64,000 nucleotides of DNA from FEN-1297 sp963710735 (GTDB taxonomy: Bacteria; Bacteroidota; Ignavibacteria; Ignavibacteriales; Ignavibacteriaceae). Position 1 is the first letter of the stretch. Each line of letters begins with the position of its first letter. The translations under genes and the position numbers were made by a program. The notes below the pieces were generated by a model that saw only the letters and a list, made by a program, of their open reading frames with translations, searched no databases and had not been told where the DNA came from. Positions 28,401-37,319 of the stretch are shown piece after piece. The DNA is taken from NCBI GenBank assembly GCA_963710735.1, contig CAVQBN010000004.1, positions 186,001 through 250,000 of the forward strand, in the 5' to 3' direction.

Positions 28401-28531
28401 ATGTTTACACCAATTAATGGTTCTCTCGTTTTTGAGTCTCTAACTGTACCTGTTATTTTACCGGATGCGGCGAAGGTAAGGTCTGTTAATGTAAAAATTG
28501 TGAGAAGGCCTAAAAGTAACAATGACCTCAT
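25442..28531 (-). CDS. TonB-dependent receptor with carboxypeptidase-like regulatory domain, module A
   Basis: A 1029-residue outer-membrane receptor. The signal peptide ends near TFAASG. Residues 24-110 are a CarboxypepD-regulatory-like domain (GKITGTVRDSKTREPLIGVN), 115-240 the plug (VVGLQAGIQSGLVIRGGSA, VQTGGFSAEYGNIRSGLVNV), and the rest a 22-strand-type barrel. It imports or transports a ligand using TonB energy; the ligand is unknown. It is closely paralogous to the 37320 gene. The start ATG has AAGGAG upstream. It opens a tight five-gene operon with the secreted FN3, PorV-like, TIG lipoprotein and propeller genes. No SusD homologue is present. Confidence 0.9.
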   Translation of the reverse strand: MRSLLLLGLLTIFTLTDLTFAASGKITGTVRDSKTREPLIGVNIVVQGTSMGAASNIDGYYVILDVAPGTYTLKVSMIGYATQTIENVRVNIDQTTNLDISLEEKSIQTQEVVVVAQTPVIQKDVAASRVNLNSKDIQNLPVTSVSSVVGLQAGIQSGLVIRGGSATETGFMVNGMMLNDPRDQTPFTGISYTSISEIQVQTGGFSAEYGNIRSGLVNVVTSSGDKHKYTLNVLAQISPATQKHFGIDANSPYSYWIRPYVEPGVAMYGTQAINPATGKPYWDAYTQSQYPQWAGWIAWQEAKYKNPNSSDPYKGLSPFAAQQLFLWQHRKNTNITNPDYVLDASVGGPVPVVGDALGNLRFFGSYRTTQTEYFIPLATQGVNDFTGQLKLTSDIGQGKKLMVQGMLAHVNGTNNNNAGLPGYFSSPSAESQSLDRVSYIDARIFSNDYWAPTSIDYYTLGGKYTQVLSPTAYFDVEASAFGSQYHTDPGIPRDTSAVYNFGGYYFNEAPLGYITGPSTAIDGFRMSVGFSNSRDSSKVTVYNLKFKLQSQIDKYNEINTGFEFHYTDNNVNYASVDEYLPVGRSKSTWHTFPIRAGLYAQDKLEFEGMIATLGLRLDYSDPNGYWYDFSHYPVAFEASSAPINFDTMLVRAKAIKQLDLSPRLAISFPISVNSKLYFNYGHFRQMPTPDDLYLIRRFSDNNAVTRVANPNAPLEKTVAYELGYEQNILNQMLVRVAGYYKDNSLQTRYVNYQSQDNKINYNIAVPNNYSDTRGFEITLTKNRGNWVQGFINYTYDVSTSGNFGFGTYYQNPAQQRRYEATTTSYFQNKPVPQPYARANIDFFTPNDIGPKLGGISLLGDWRFSFISTWSAGPWITWSGGSTVPGVSNNVEWTDFFNTDLRITKSLSFGGVELKLFCDISNLFNFKYMSPYYGFYDGNDFILYMESLHLPAGVVQPTFGYVNIPGNDKPGDYRVGAYHSWSEIQSAPPAQRDQWTKDKAYIDMPNLTYSTFLNPRQIFWGLQVTLAIND

Positions 28532-28962
28532 ATTTTAATACTCCTTTATTAATCAGAAAGACATGCACAATATTACGGTCAGCCTGAAAAATAATTCTTA
28601 TTATCAAAAATTTAGCATATAAAAAATTATTTCTACAGAAAAAACTAATCTTTTTTGTCGGTATTGTCAATACTAATTAGATTAAAAAATGATTTTTTAT
28701 GAAAAAAATTTGCTTTCCTCTTTTTAGTAATTGACATCTAAGTATACTCGACCAAAATAGTGTATAAAATTACATTACTTCAAATAATTAATTTCCTAAT
28801 GTTAGTATCTTAATTTTTTTTATAATAAACAAGTAAAAAATTATAAAATTATTTATTTAAAAATATATTGACTTTAATTATAAAGCTTATAAATCTTAGG
28901 TCTATATTTGTACAAATCAATTTTTTTACACACAGCAATCTCAGACGTAAAAACACACTGAG
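28532..28962. promoter_or_regulatory. Intergenic region upstream of module A, with a short palindrome
   Basis: An AT-rich stretch that should carry the promoter of the TonB-module operon starting at 28531. GTATTG (28661-28666) and CAATAC (28668-28673) form a 13-bp palindrome 130 bp before the start codon, a possible operator. I see no ORF or RNA gene here. Confidence 0.35.
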
Positions 28963-29925
28963 TTAGAATATCAATCTGCCATCATCAAGTAAAACTTTAC
29001 CATCAAGAATTACAGTCGGCGATTTTATTACACCATCTAAATGAAGAGGGACATTAACTCTCCCCCCCATTGATAAATTATTACCTAACGCAATATGAAT
29101 TGTCCCCAGGACTTTTTCATCCTCCAATAAAACTCCGCTTAGCTTTGCGCTGTTATTTGTTCCAATTCCAAATTCGGCAATATTTCTAGCTTCCCTTCCA
29201 ACCTTGTTTAATAACCGATTTAATTTTGCGGCAATAATACCTCCGGTTATTTTCACAGCATAGCCGTTTTTTACAACAATCTTAAGGTTAGCATTCCTCA
29301 CAAGTCCGAATCCCGCCATTGATCCGTCAACGATAAAAGCTCCGTTTGCTGTTCCTTCTATCGGGGCAATAAACGTTTCGCCTGTAGGAAGATTCCCGCT
29401 TTCACCTCTTTTATGAAATAATCCTTTACTAGCTATCGATTTTCTACCTTTAATTTTAAATGATAGATCAGTTCCTTTTGGCGAAGTTATTCTTACCGAA
29501 TTTCCTTCGTCCAATATTTTTTTAAGTTTTATTGAAAGGCCGGAGATTTTTTTATAATCTGCATTCATCCCGCGAATCATTACATCTTTAGTTATTCCCG
29601 GGAAAGTTGCAACTCTAGCACCGCTTCTTGAGGCTTCTCTCCTTGCCTCTGTGTGCGTTAATGATTTATCCGTGGGACATAATACCATGTCAAACATTTT
29701 CATCATATTTGCAATTTCTTTAGGCGGTTCTTCCCCGTTTATCTCTGCGGATTTCATTTCGATATAGACAGAGTAAAGGCCAAGGTTTAAGGCGTTTTTA
29801 TAAAGTGCGTAACCGATGTCTTTTTTCTTATCATCAGTGACGATTAATATTTTTTCATTCTTTTTAGCCCCCATGCATTCCTTAATTGCGGTAATGCACG
29901 CGTTATCCAATTTAGTAAGTTTCAT
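28963..29925 (-). CDS. M29-like aminopeptidase (leucyl aminopeptidase / PepT family)
   Basis: A 320-residue cytoplasmic protein of the thermophilic aminopeptidase (M29)-like group. N-terminal residues 1-110 form an alpha/beta domain (KKNEKILIVTDDKKKDIG). The C-terminal half has the metal-site motifs of the family, including the Glu of FIAPIEGTANGAFIVDG, NIAEFGIGTNN and GTIHIALGNNLSMGG with VPLHLDGV. It is shorter than classical M29 enzymes (about 400), as are related proteins annotated only as leucyl aminopeptidase-like. Peptide trimming is the likely role. It lies 32 bp after a small outer-membrane protein gene and may share its transcript. Confidence 0.75.
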   Translation of the reverse strand: MKLTKLDNACITAIKECMGAKKNEKILIVTDDKKKDIGYALYKNALNLGLYSVYIEMKSAEINGEEPPKEIANMMKMFDMVLCPTDKSLTHTEARREASRSGARVATFPGITKDVMIRGMNADYKKISGLSIKLKKILDEGNSVRITSPKGTDLSFKIKGRKSIASKGLFHKRGESGNLPTGETFIAPIEGTANGAFIVDGSMAGFGLVRNANLKIVVKNGYAVKITGGIIAAKLNRLLNKVGREARNIAEFGIGTNNSAKLSGVLLEDEKVLGTIHIALGNNLSMGGRVNVPLHLDGVIKSPTVILDGKVLLDDGRLIF

Positions 29926-29957
29926 TTTATGATGTGTACTTTTTATTTAAGAAATTT

Positions 29958-30725
29958 TTATAACGGAAATCCTACATTCAATTGAATTACAGCATTAAAT
30001 CCGCCCGCCGTTATAAAGTTACGCATTACTTCGGAAGAGTTATCCGAAACTGTTAATTCCGTACCGCTGCTTGTTCTCATTTTGTCTATTTTGAATACCG
30101 AATAACCTGCAACCCCTTCTATACTAATATATCGCTGTATAACAGATAAAATAAATCCGGTTCCGATTGTATAACCTAAGGAAGGATTTTCATTGTTATA
30201 TTTAACTATAATGGTTGATGGGCCAGGTGTGTTCAATGTATTAGTAAATGTTGCACTGTTATAAAGAAAAGCAGCATCAATTACTTTCCAACTGAGAGCA
30301 CCGGTAATAACAGTTCCTAAGTCGATTCCGACTCCCCAATTTCTCAGCTCTACTTCAGAAGTAATATTAGATTCCCCCAATCCGGAATTTGTACTTGCAG
30401 ATTTTTTTTCGCTAACGTATTGGTAAAACCCTTTTGCAGTTAGGATAAAACCTTTGATATCGGCTCGAAAGAAATTGAGCCCGACTCGGTAGCCTTGTAA
30501 CTTACCGAAATTACCCATCGGAGAAGTGATTGAATCTTTAATCTCACTATTGAAAGAATCAACATAGTCATTCAAGCCTTTGGGATTGTATACCTGGTAG
30601 CTGTATCCACCATAACCGCCTACAAATCCAAGGCATCCGAATCCAAATGTTTGAGCCTTTAAAGAAACAGAAAATAGTATAAGACAAAAAGCAATCGATA
30701 AAATGATTGATTTTGCTAACAACAT
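29958..30725 (-). CDS. Outer-membrane protein of unknown function
   Basis: A 255-residue exported protein. The signal peptide reads MLLAKSIILSIAFCLILFSV and ends at LKAQT. The mature part is Gly- and aromatic-rich with alternating strands (GFGCLGFVGGYGGYSYQVY, SLGYTIGTGFILS) and ends FNAVIQLNVGFPL, consistent with a small beta barrel. I do not recognise a family. It is 58 bp after the DUF481-like gene and 32 bp before the peptidase gene. Start ATG. Confidence 0.6.
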   Translation of the reverse strand: MLLAKSIILSIAFCLILFSVSLKAQTFGFGCLGFVGGYGGYSYQVYNPKGLNDYVDSFNSEIKDSITSPMGNFGKLQGYRVGLNFFRADIKGFILTAKGFYQYVSEKKSASTNSGLGESNITSEVELRNWGVGIDLGTVITGALSWKVIDAAFLYNSATFTNTLNTPGPSTIIVKYNNENPSLGYTIGTGFILSVIQRYISIEGVAGYSVFKIDKMRTSSGTELTVSDNSSEVMRNFITAGGFNAVIQLNVGFPL

Positions 30726-30783
30726 AAAACCTCAATTGCTTATGTAATATTAAGTTAATAATAAAATACTTAAAAAGGAATTA

Positions 30784-31572
30784 CTAAAATTGAACAGAAA
30801 CCCCATTTGTTAATTCAAAGTCATACTTTTTAATTTTTGTTACAGGCTGATTGTCATACCTTAAAGTAAAATGCGTAATAAAAGAAAAACTTCGGGATAT
30901 GAAAAACTTTAAATTTACATCAGACAGCCAGCGGAAATTTTTAATAGATGAGACATAAGGCTGGTAGTAATTGACAAAAGAAAATTTCATCAATGTATCC
31001 GGCTTCCAGTAAATATCTAAATAATTAGTCGAACGGATCAGATTATTTGTAATTTCCAGAGGCTGTATCTTGTACACTTCATTCTCAAACATAGCCCCGA
31101 TACCAAGATATATATTCACGCTTGAAGAATTATCATTGATAGGTGTCCGATTTAAAATATTGAATCTTAAACCGCTTCCAATTAAATTTCTGTCATTCAG
31201 TGAAATGAAGTCATTAAATTCTTTTTGTGTGAAAAATTCTAAAAATATTCTTCCCGATAATGAAATAACACACCTAAGATGCGTAAAGCCTTGATAAATT
31301 ATTTTTTGCCCGTTGCCTTCTTTATATTCATAATTGGAAACAAGAAAGAAATCAAGTTTATTAATCAGATAATCCAATCTTAAATTGCCGTTAACTGACA
31401 GGTAATTGGAATTGCCCTTATTCAATCCAAACTCAACACCTGCATAACCGCTAAAACCCTGTTCTATCGACTTCTTCCTAAACTTTTCTGTATTTATCTG
31501 TGCCCTGGTTATACCAGCAGTTATAACGATTATTAATAAACATAGAATAAAATTATAATTAGCTTTCATCAT
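30784..31572 (-). CDS. DUF481-like outer-membrane protein
   Basis: A 262-residue exported protein with a signal peptide ending at ITRAQ. The mature part shows the repeated strand pattern of DUF481/YdiY-type barrels (SVNGNLRLDYLINKLDFFLVSNYEYKE, GSGLRFNIL, FTLRYDNQPV) and ends in NGVSVQF. Homologues are small outer-membrane proteins of uncertain role. Starts at 31572 or one codon later. It lies downstream of a terminator that follows the M28 peptidase gene, so it probably has its own promoter. Confidence 0.6.
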   Translation of the reverse strand: MMKANYNFILCLLIIVITAGITRAQINTEKFRKKSIEQGFSGYAGVEFGLNKGNSNYLSVNGNLRLDYLINKLDFFLVSNYEYKEGNGQKIIYQGFTHLRCVISLSGRIFLEFFTQKEFNDFISLNDRNLIGSGLRFNILNRTPINDNSSSVNIYLGIGAMFENEVYKIQPLEITNNLIRSTNYLDIYWKPDTLMKFSFVNYYQPYVSSIKNFRWLSDVNLKFFISRSFSFITHFTLRYDNQPVTKIKKYDFELTNGVSVQF

Positions 31573-31723
31573 AAATATTTTTAATTGTTATAGGTTTTTT
31601 TGAAGCAGTTTGTTTATGCTTTTGGTTTAATGATAATAATGATCATCATCAAATTCAATAATACGCAGAATTCTTAATACCTGAGTGGGAAATATTTTTA
31701 GTTTTAGTAAAAAAAATAACAAA

Positions 31724-31757
31724 ACCTTTTCTTTCCTCTTAATAAAGGAAGAGAAGG
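31724..31757 (-). terminator. Intrinsic terminator after the M28 peptidase gene
   Basis: On the minus strand ACCTTCTCTTCCT and AGGAAAGAAAAGGT pair with one bulge and one wobble, followed by TTTTGTTATTTTTTTT. The hairpin sits 55 bp past the stop of the peptidase gene at 31812. Confidence 0.7.
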
Positions 31758-31811
31758 TAAATTATAATTAATTTTTTATTGCCGTTTTACAGTAACGATG
31801 TACTTTTGTTA

Positions 31812-33488
31812 CTACTGCTTTTTTCTCGGGAACTGATTTTCCATCATAGCAGCTTTATAAGCAAAGAAAGCCATCATCTCAGCTGATTGTTTTAGGTCAG
31901 TTTCCTGCAGGCGATCGTAAACATCCATATTTGAGTGATGAATGCGAACACCGTAGTCAAGCGGATCTTGAATAAATTGAAAACCCGGTAAGCCGGCGTT
32001 ATCAAATGAAAGATGATCCGTTCCGCCGGTATTAGAAATGGTTATCGTCTGTGCATCTTTGTCATTAAACTCATGAAGCCATCCTCTGAAAATCGGCCCG
32101 GCATTCTCATTGCCCTGAAGGTAGATTCCCCTAAACTTACCTGTTCCGTTATCATCATTAAAGTATACAGAAAAATTCTTGAATTCCGATTTAGCATCAG
32201 AACTGAACATAATACTATCCTTGGTAGCTGTCGAATTATAATCTTCGGATTTTAATCCGAAATGTTCATCTACATAAGCTCTCGACCCGAGGAGACCCTG
32301 TTCTTCCCCGGCCCATAACCCTATTCGTATAGTTCTTCTCGGGGTAAGGTTTAGGGATTTTAACAATCTCATTGCTTCCATACAGACCGCGGCACCGGAA
32401 GCATTATCTGCGGCGCCGGTACCGCCATGCCATGAATCAAAATGACCTCCGATAAGCACTATCTCATCTTTTTTATCAGTACCAGGAATTTCGCCTAATA
32501 TATTAAATGCCGAATCCGGTTTCGTAAAATCTGCTTTCAATTCCATTTGCATTTTCAGCTTTTCACCTTTTTCAATCATCCTTATCATTCGATTATAATT
32601 TTCTGAAGAGACTACAATTTGCGGTATTATGTCCGGCGCTTTCCTATCATAAACCGGTAAATAAAATTCGCTGCCCTTTTTGTGAGGCATTGATGCCTGC
32701 TGGACAAATACAGTTCCGTCGTCACCCATTGAATTTGTAAGTACACAGGCTGCACCTTCCTGTTCACAGAATTGAAGTTTTTTAGGACCTAATGTTCTTT
32801 CATTAATAAAGCTTGCAACAGAGGCTGAATCGATATTAGGCCTGTATCGTTTAAACAATGCAAATAGCGAATCAAAATTTGCCATATCAACCCTGGGGAA
32901 TCTGAATCTGCTTCTTTGGGATTGCCTGTACATATTGGCTAACTGAAGCAATGTTGAATCATTTAATCTATGAGCATCAGCTTCAAAATGAGGATATAAT
33001 TTTCTTTCATCGCTGATAAGAACAAACTTTCCTTTTAATTTTCCTTCATAAGCATTAAAATCATTTTCGGAATTGACATTCAGCCATACAACATCATTTT
33101 TTACAATTCCCTTTTCTGAAGAAGACCAGGCTTTAGGAAATGCAATTAATGGGATGGTTCTTGGTTCAATAACTTCAGCGTAAAAACTTTTTAATGTCCA
33201 GCCTTTGCCCGCAGGTCCCCATTTTTCAAAATGGACATTTTCTATTCCCCATTCTTTTAGTTTTGACGCTGCCCAATCTGCAGCTTGTTTGTACTCTTTT
33301 GAATAAGTTAGTCTTGGGCCATAAACATCGGTAAGATAACTGGCAATCTCCATTACTTTGGAGTTTTTCATCTCCTCAGTTTTTATAAGCTGCACTGTAG
33401 AATCGGTATTCAAATTATTTATTTGTGCAAAGGAATTAAATGAAATGAGTATAAAGGAAACAAAAAGAAATGTAAAAATATTTTTCAT
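31812..33488 (-). CDS. Secreted M28-family metallopeptidase (carboxypeptidase Q-like)
   Basis: A 558-residue exported zinc peptidase. The signal peptide ends at NSFAQ. An N-terminal prodomain-like part is followed by a PA-like insert (about 130-310) and the M28 catalytic domain. The catalytic domain shows the zinc ligands in GGHFDSWHGG and GAADNASG, the catalytic Glu pair in WAGEEQGLLGS, and a later Asp/His stretch (TGGTDHLSFDNAG). It probably degrades peptides in the periplasm or outside the cell. Start ATG with AGAGGAGA upstream. A terminator follows, so it appears to be a single-gene transcript. Confidence 0.9.
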   Translation of the reverse strand: MKNIFTFLFVSFILISFNSFAQINNLNTDSTVQLIKTEEMKNSKVMEIASYLTDVYGPRLTYSKEYKQAADWAASKLKEWGIENVHFEKWGPAGKGWTLKSFYAEVIEPRTIPLIAFPKAWSSSEKGIVKNDVVWLNVNSENDFNAYEGKLKGKFVLISDERKLYPHFEADAHRLNDSTLLQLANMYRQSQRSRFRFPRVDMANFDSLFALFKRYRPNIDSASVASFINERTLGPKKLQFCEQEGAACVLTNSMGDDGTVFVQQASMPHKKGSEFYLPVYDRKAPDIIPQIVVSSENYNRMIRMIEKGEKLKMQMELKADFTKPDSAFNILGEIPGTDKKDEIVLIGGHFDSWHGGTGAADNASGAAVCMEAMRLLKSLNLTPRRTIRIGLWAGEEQGLLGSRAYVDEHFGLKSEDYNSTATKDSIMFSSDAKSEFKNFSVYFNDDNGTGKFRGIYLQGNENAGPIFRGWLHEFNDKDAQTITISNTGGTDHLSFDNAGLPGFQFIQDPLDYGVRIHHSNMDVYDRLQETDLKQSAEMMAFFAYKAAMMENQFPRKKQ

Positions 33489-33826
33489 TCCGTAATCTCC
33501 TCTTACTATTTTACAAAAAATTGTAAAGATGAAAGCAGGTGTTTTATCCCCTTTTTTATAGGCGTAAATTTAATCTTTTAAAAACTTAGTAAACATGCAT
33601 ATTATACTAACGATTACTCGCTCTTAATAGTACCGGTAAACTTTTGTGCCAATATGCCGTTATTGTAAAAGCAATATTAATCTTTATTAGTACGCTTGAT
33701 CTATGTATTATGTATAAAGTAAGAAGCAGATATTCTATGTAATTAGTATTTGCCTTACTATTAAATTTCCGGAAAAATCTTATCGGATTTCAACCAGGCA
33801 AATAGCTAAATACTAAAATATCAATA
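33489..33826. other. Intergenic region without a gene
   Basis: This stretch separates the end of module B from the M28 peptidase gene and should hold the peptidase promoter. I see no ORF, RNA or repeat, apart from the 10-bp palindrome TTTCCGGAAA near 33768. Confidence 0.4.
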
Positions 33827-35074
33827 TTACATCCCGTAATAAGGTGCACTCGGTTTCTGAACATTAAGCCTTACAATTGATTGCGGCAGAACCATTGCAC
33901 CTGAAGCATCATTTATTTGACTTCTCACATAGTAAAGATAATTCCCGCTGCCCCATGCAAATGATAAAGCCGGCGATTTCAATATTATATCCGGATACAA
34001 AATACCGCTGGATTTATCGGGATTAACATAGACTATCGGTGACGGCAAATTTGTTGCAAGGAACATCTCGCCGTCTGCAGCAAAGGTAAGGTCATTTATT
34101 ACATAACCCGAACCGTAATTTGCAGAGAAATTAAAATAAGTTTCAGGCGATCCGGGGTCTCCGTTTGCATCAATAGGTATACGCATTATAGTAGTCATTG
34201 AATCCTGCTGAGCGGCTAAATAAATATATGTAGAGCCGCCGTCTTTGAATATACGCATAGCTGTTACATTATAATCAAAAGGAAACGAGGTATAGCTTTT
34301 ATCCGGTTTTATTCTGTAAATATCCGAGTTTTTACCTGATGCCCATAAATTGCCCATAGGATCAAATTCAATATGTGAGAGTTTTATTGAACTTGGTGAA
34401 AGCACAACCCACGGAGAATTTTTAACCCCACCTCCGGCAGGAATTTCAAATACAGCCTGCAAACCTCTTGCTGCGTATAAATCTCCGCCTGGCCCGAATC
34501 TCATACCCGCCCAAAATGTTTCTCCCCCTTTAGGAGAATAAAGACTTGTAACGCTGTCCGGTGTTATCTGTACTACGCCAATCGAAGAATTAGATGTATA
34601 TAAATTATCATTTTTATCTATTGCAATACACACAGGAATATTTGTCTTATCCTTAACATCCGGATAACGGTCCACGGCTGCAGCTTCAAGGTAATAGTCG
34701 TAAGTATTGCTGAAAAGCTCCGCAACATTAGTGCTAATCTTAATCTTTAAATTACCCGAAATGTTCGGCGATAATACTGTTAATTGTGTTTGAGAAGCTT
34801 GAAGTACTTTTCCCGCCTGCTTGCCGAAATATACTTTTACTGCAGAGGTATCAGTTAAAAAATTTTCACCTTTTATTGTAATCAGATCTACATGGGCAAG
34901 AGCAGCACTTGCAGGGTTTACTGAAGTTATTTTCGGGGTTGTTCCACTCGGATCCGTAGGTGTACCTGAGTAAAGACTCGGCGATACTTCATTAGTACAT
35001 CCGGGAAAATAAACAAATGAGGCGAATGCCATAACTATTATTAATATTATTGATTTGAATAAATTTTGTTTCAT
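33827..35074 (-). CDS. IPT/TIG-domain propeller lipoprotein, module B
   Basis: A 415-residue lipoprotein with lipobox FPGC and Cys26 as the likely lipid site. A TIG domain covers about 46-128 (TSVNPASAALAHVDLITIKG, TQLTVLSPNISGN). Propeller-like repeats follow (CIAIDKNDNLYTSNS, FGPGGDLYAARGLQAVFEIP, TFAADGEMFLATNL). It is a full-length paralogue of the protein at 21015. It follows the secreted FN3 protein gene by 54 bp and ends module B. The start ATG has GTGGAGAA upstream. Surface lipoprotein partner of the TonB receptor is the inferred role. Confidence 0.8.
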   Translation of the reverse strand: MKQNLFKSIILIIVMAFASFVYFPGCTNEVSPSLYSGTPTDPSGTTPKITSVNPASAALAHVDLITIKGENFLTDTSAVKVYFGKQAGKVLQASQTQLTVLSPNISGNLKIKISTNVAELFSNTYDYYLEAAAVDRYPDVKDKTNIPVCIAIDKNDNLYTSNSSIGVVQITPDSVTSLYSPKGGETFWAGMRFGPGGDLYAARGLQAVFEIPAGGGVKNSPWVVLSPSSIKLSHIEFDPMGNLWASGKNSDIYRIKPDKSYTSFPFDYNVTAMRIFKDGGSTYIYLAAQQDSMTTIMRIPIDANGDPGSPETYFNFSANYGSGYVINDLTFAADGEMFLATNLPSPIVYVNPDKSSGILYPDIILKSPALSFAWGSGNYLYYVRSQINDASGAMVLPQSIVRLNVQKPSAPYYGM

Positions 35075-35128
35075 GCTTTCTCCACATTATTTTCTGCTGT
35101 AATCACAGAATAAACTTTTAAATAGTAA

Positions 35129-37288
35129 TTACCGGATGATTACACACTTCTGAAAAGCTGTATCACCTTTCCGGTATTTTAATGTGCCGGTTAATGGATC
35201 AGTATAATCTTGAGTAACAGTAAAATGGACTATGTAAACTCCGCTTACAACAACTTGCCCTGAAGATGTATTTGAGTTCCACCTTTCATCTCCGCTGCCA
35301 TCTTCATGGTGTATGGTCTTTATTAGGTTTCCGTTTTCGGTGTAAATTCTAATTGTGCAGTGCCCAGGTATATTCAAGAACATAATTTTATCCGGTTCGC
35401 CTGGATATTGCAGCTGAGCAGCTCTTATATTATACGGATTGGGAACAATCCTTATTCCTGAAATACTACTCCCGGCCTGTCTTCTTAAATATGCGGCTAT
35501 ATTTGTCTTTGTATAAAACCTGCTACTTAACAGTTCCCCTGTGGGGTTTGGTCCGTCCGAAGTATTGTTGCTGCCGTCGCTGAAAGAACATATATAATAA
35601 TAATATGAAAAACCTCTTTGCGCAGATACATCATTATATTCAGTTGCACCCGGAGAAAGTGTTGCGATTTCATCAAAAGTCGTATCAGGTGTCCCTACCG
35701 CCCGGAATATTTTATAACCTCCGAATCCAGGCATGCTTTCTGATGGGCTCTTATCCCAGGTTAAACTAATTCTGTCACCTCCTGATTTAACATCGAAAAT
35801 CGGCGGGGGTTGAGGTGGTTCAGGAATCTTAAACCCAAGCTCATAGTTGCGAACTGCCCGGCTGAATGTCTTCATAATAGAATCTTTGCCTGTATAAACC
35901 CAGGTATCTTTATAAACATCTTCATCGGTTGTGGTTGATCCATCCGGTAAAGTAAATGGTCCATTATCGCTGGAATTATTATGAGCCTGCATCCAGCGTC
36001 TGCCGATTTGCCAGCACATTTGCCTATCTAACCCGTCAACTCCGACAGCAAGTACAACCATTACGCTGTCGCCCGGATTTATATCCCATGGCCCGTAGGA
36101 TATCCAAAGCCCGGTGCCTCCTCCATCGCCATGAACTTTCCATGGATCCGGCTGGCTTGCCATGTATACTTCATCCATTCTTTGTGAAGGACTGCCTAAG
36201 CCTTTGTATGGAACCCCGCTTAAAAAGTTATACATATCTGCCTGCTGAGGAGCCGTTGTCAACGACATATCCCCAAGTGAAGGGTAAGTATCACCGGCAT
36301 GCCATCCTAAAACTGCAGGCTGATTGACATCATCCGACTTGTCGGTTTCAGATTTATCTACATGTAAAGTAACAATACCTGCAAATTGAGGCGAACATAA
36401 ACGACCGGTTCCAGTAATAACATCCGGAGAACCAATATTATCGTAAGTATTTTCTGCTCTTTGGCCTGTCCACTCAAAACCCGCACGAAGCCATTCAGGA
36501 ATAGGACTTGATTCAGTTAGACTGGAAACATCGTTCGCGTGCTGGGGATAATCCTCGCCTCGCCTGGTAACCCAGCTGTGCTTTCCATATTCCTGATCAT
36601 AACCCATTTTATCAGCACCTTCTCTACAGACACTATATCGGTTAAGAAAACCGAAACGGAAACCTTTTACGGTAGCATTAAGAACCTTTTTATGATCCGA
36701 ACCGACATACCCGGTGTTTTTAAAAGTATATTCAATTATAAAGTAATTATCATGATATTGCTGACTAAATGCTAGTACTCTTCTTGTCATTGTAATACCC
36801 ATCGATGTATTCACAACATTAGTAACAATTCTGTCAGCTACCTGATTTGCATCGATACTGTCAACATCTCCAAAATACGGCGCACTAACATTAACTCCAT
36901 CCACGTACACTGTAGGATTAACGAATTTAGCTGTTTCCTTAATTTCCATCGGGAAAATGTTTGTACTTGCGTATGCAGTTGAAATACCGTTATTGTAGTA
37001 ATCCCAATGCTGTCCTTTAGAATCAGTAAAATTCTCGCAGCCGATATATGTACGCTCAATTACTGCATTGTCCTGGTACAAATAATCGGATGGCCATGTC
37101 AATCCTTCATAATAAACATTGTTCCATGCACGTTCAGACCCTATTGCTGTAAACTTACTTTGCAGAGAACCGACGCGGATATAACGTGTCTGTGTTTCGG
37201 ACACCTGAGCCGATAACGGTGATGCTGATAGTATCAGACAAGCTGTTGCGGTTAAAGTAATTAAAAACTTATGTATTCGAATCATCAT
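35129..37288 (-). CDS. Secreted FN3 protein with C-terminal sorting-like domain, module B
   Basis: A 719-residue exported protein with a signal peptide ending at PLSAQ. It matches the 23368 protein throughout: TYIGCENFTDSKG, MTRRVLAFSQQYHDNYF, YGPWDINPGDSVMVV, an FN3 domain at about 500-600 and a C-terminal domain from RIVPNPYNI to FQKCVIIR. The large N-terminal domain is not one I can name. It follows the TonB receptor gene by 31 bp and precedes the TIG lipoprotein gene. The start is 37288 or the next ATG codon at 37285, behind AAAGGGAA. Confidence 0.75.
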   Translation of the reverse strand: MMIRIHKFLITLTATACLILSASPLSAQVSETQTRYIRVGSLQSKFTAIGSERAWNNVYYEGLTWPSDYLYQDNAVIERTYIGCENFTDSKGQHWDYYNNGISTAYASTNIFPMEIKETAKFVNPTVYVDGVNVSAPYFGDVDSIDANQVADRIVTNVVNTSMGITMTRRVLAFSQQYHDNYFIIEYTFKNTGYVGSDHKKVLNATVKGFRFGFLNRYSVCREGADKMGYDQEYGKHSWVTRRGEDYPQHANDVSSLTESSPIPEWLRAGFEWTGQRAENTYDNIGSPDVITGTGRLCSPQFAGIVTLHVDKSETDKSDDVNQPAVLGWHAGDTYPSLGDMSLTTAPQQADMYNFLSGVPYKGLGSPSQRMDEVYMASQPDPWKVHGDGGGTGLWISYGPWDINPGDSVMVVLAVGVDGLDRQMCWQIGRRWMQAHNNSSDNGPFTLPDGSTTTDEDVYKDTWVYTGKDSIMKTFSRAVRNYELGFKIPEPPQPPPIFDVKSGGDRISLTWDKSPSESMPGFGGYKIFRAVGTPDTTFDEIATLSPGATEYNDVSAQRGFSYYYYICSFSDGSNNTSDGPNPTGELLSSRFYTKTNIAAYLRRQAGSSISGIRIVPNPYNIRAAQLQYPGEPDKIMFLNIPGHCTIRIYTENGNLIKTIHHEDGSGDERWNSNTSSGQVVVSGVYIVHFTVTQDYTDPLTGTLKYRKGDTAFQKCVIIR

Positions 37289-37319
37289 ATTTTCCCTTTA
37301 ATTATACCAAGAAATAAAA

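Noticed and set aside
35956..36327. Plus-strand open frame of 123 residues opposite the secreted FN3 protein gene of module B
   Set aside because: No recognisable protein pattern; a complement of a coding region. The same holds for the frame at 38828-39214 opposite the TonB receptor gene.
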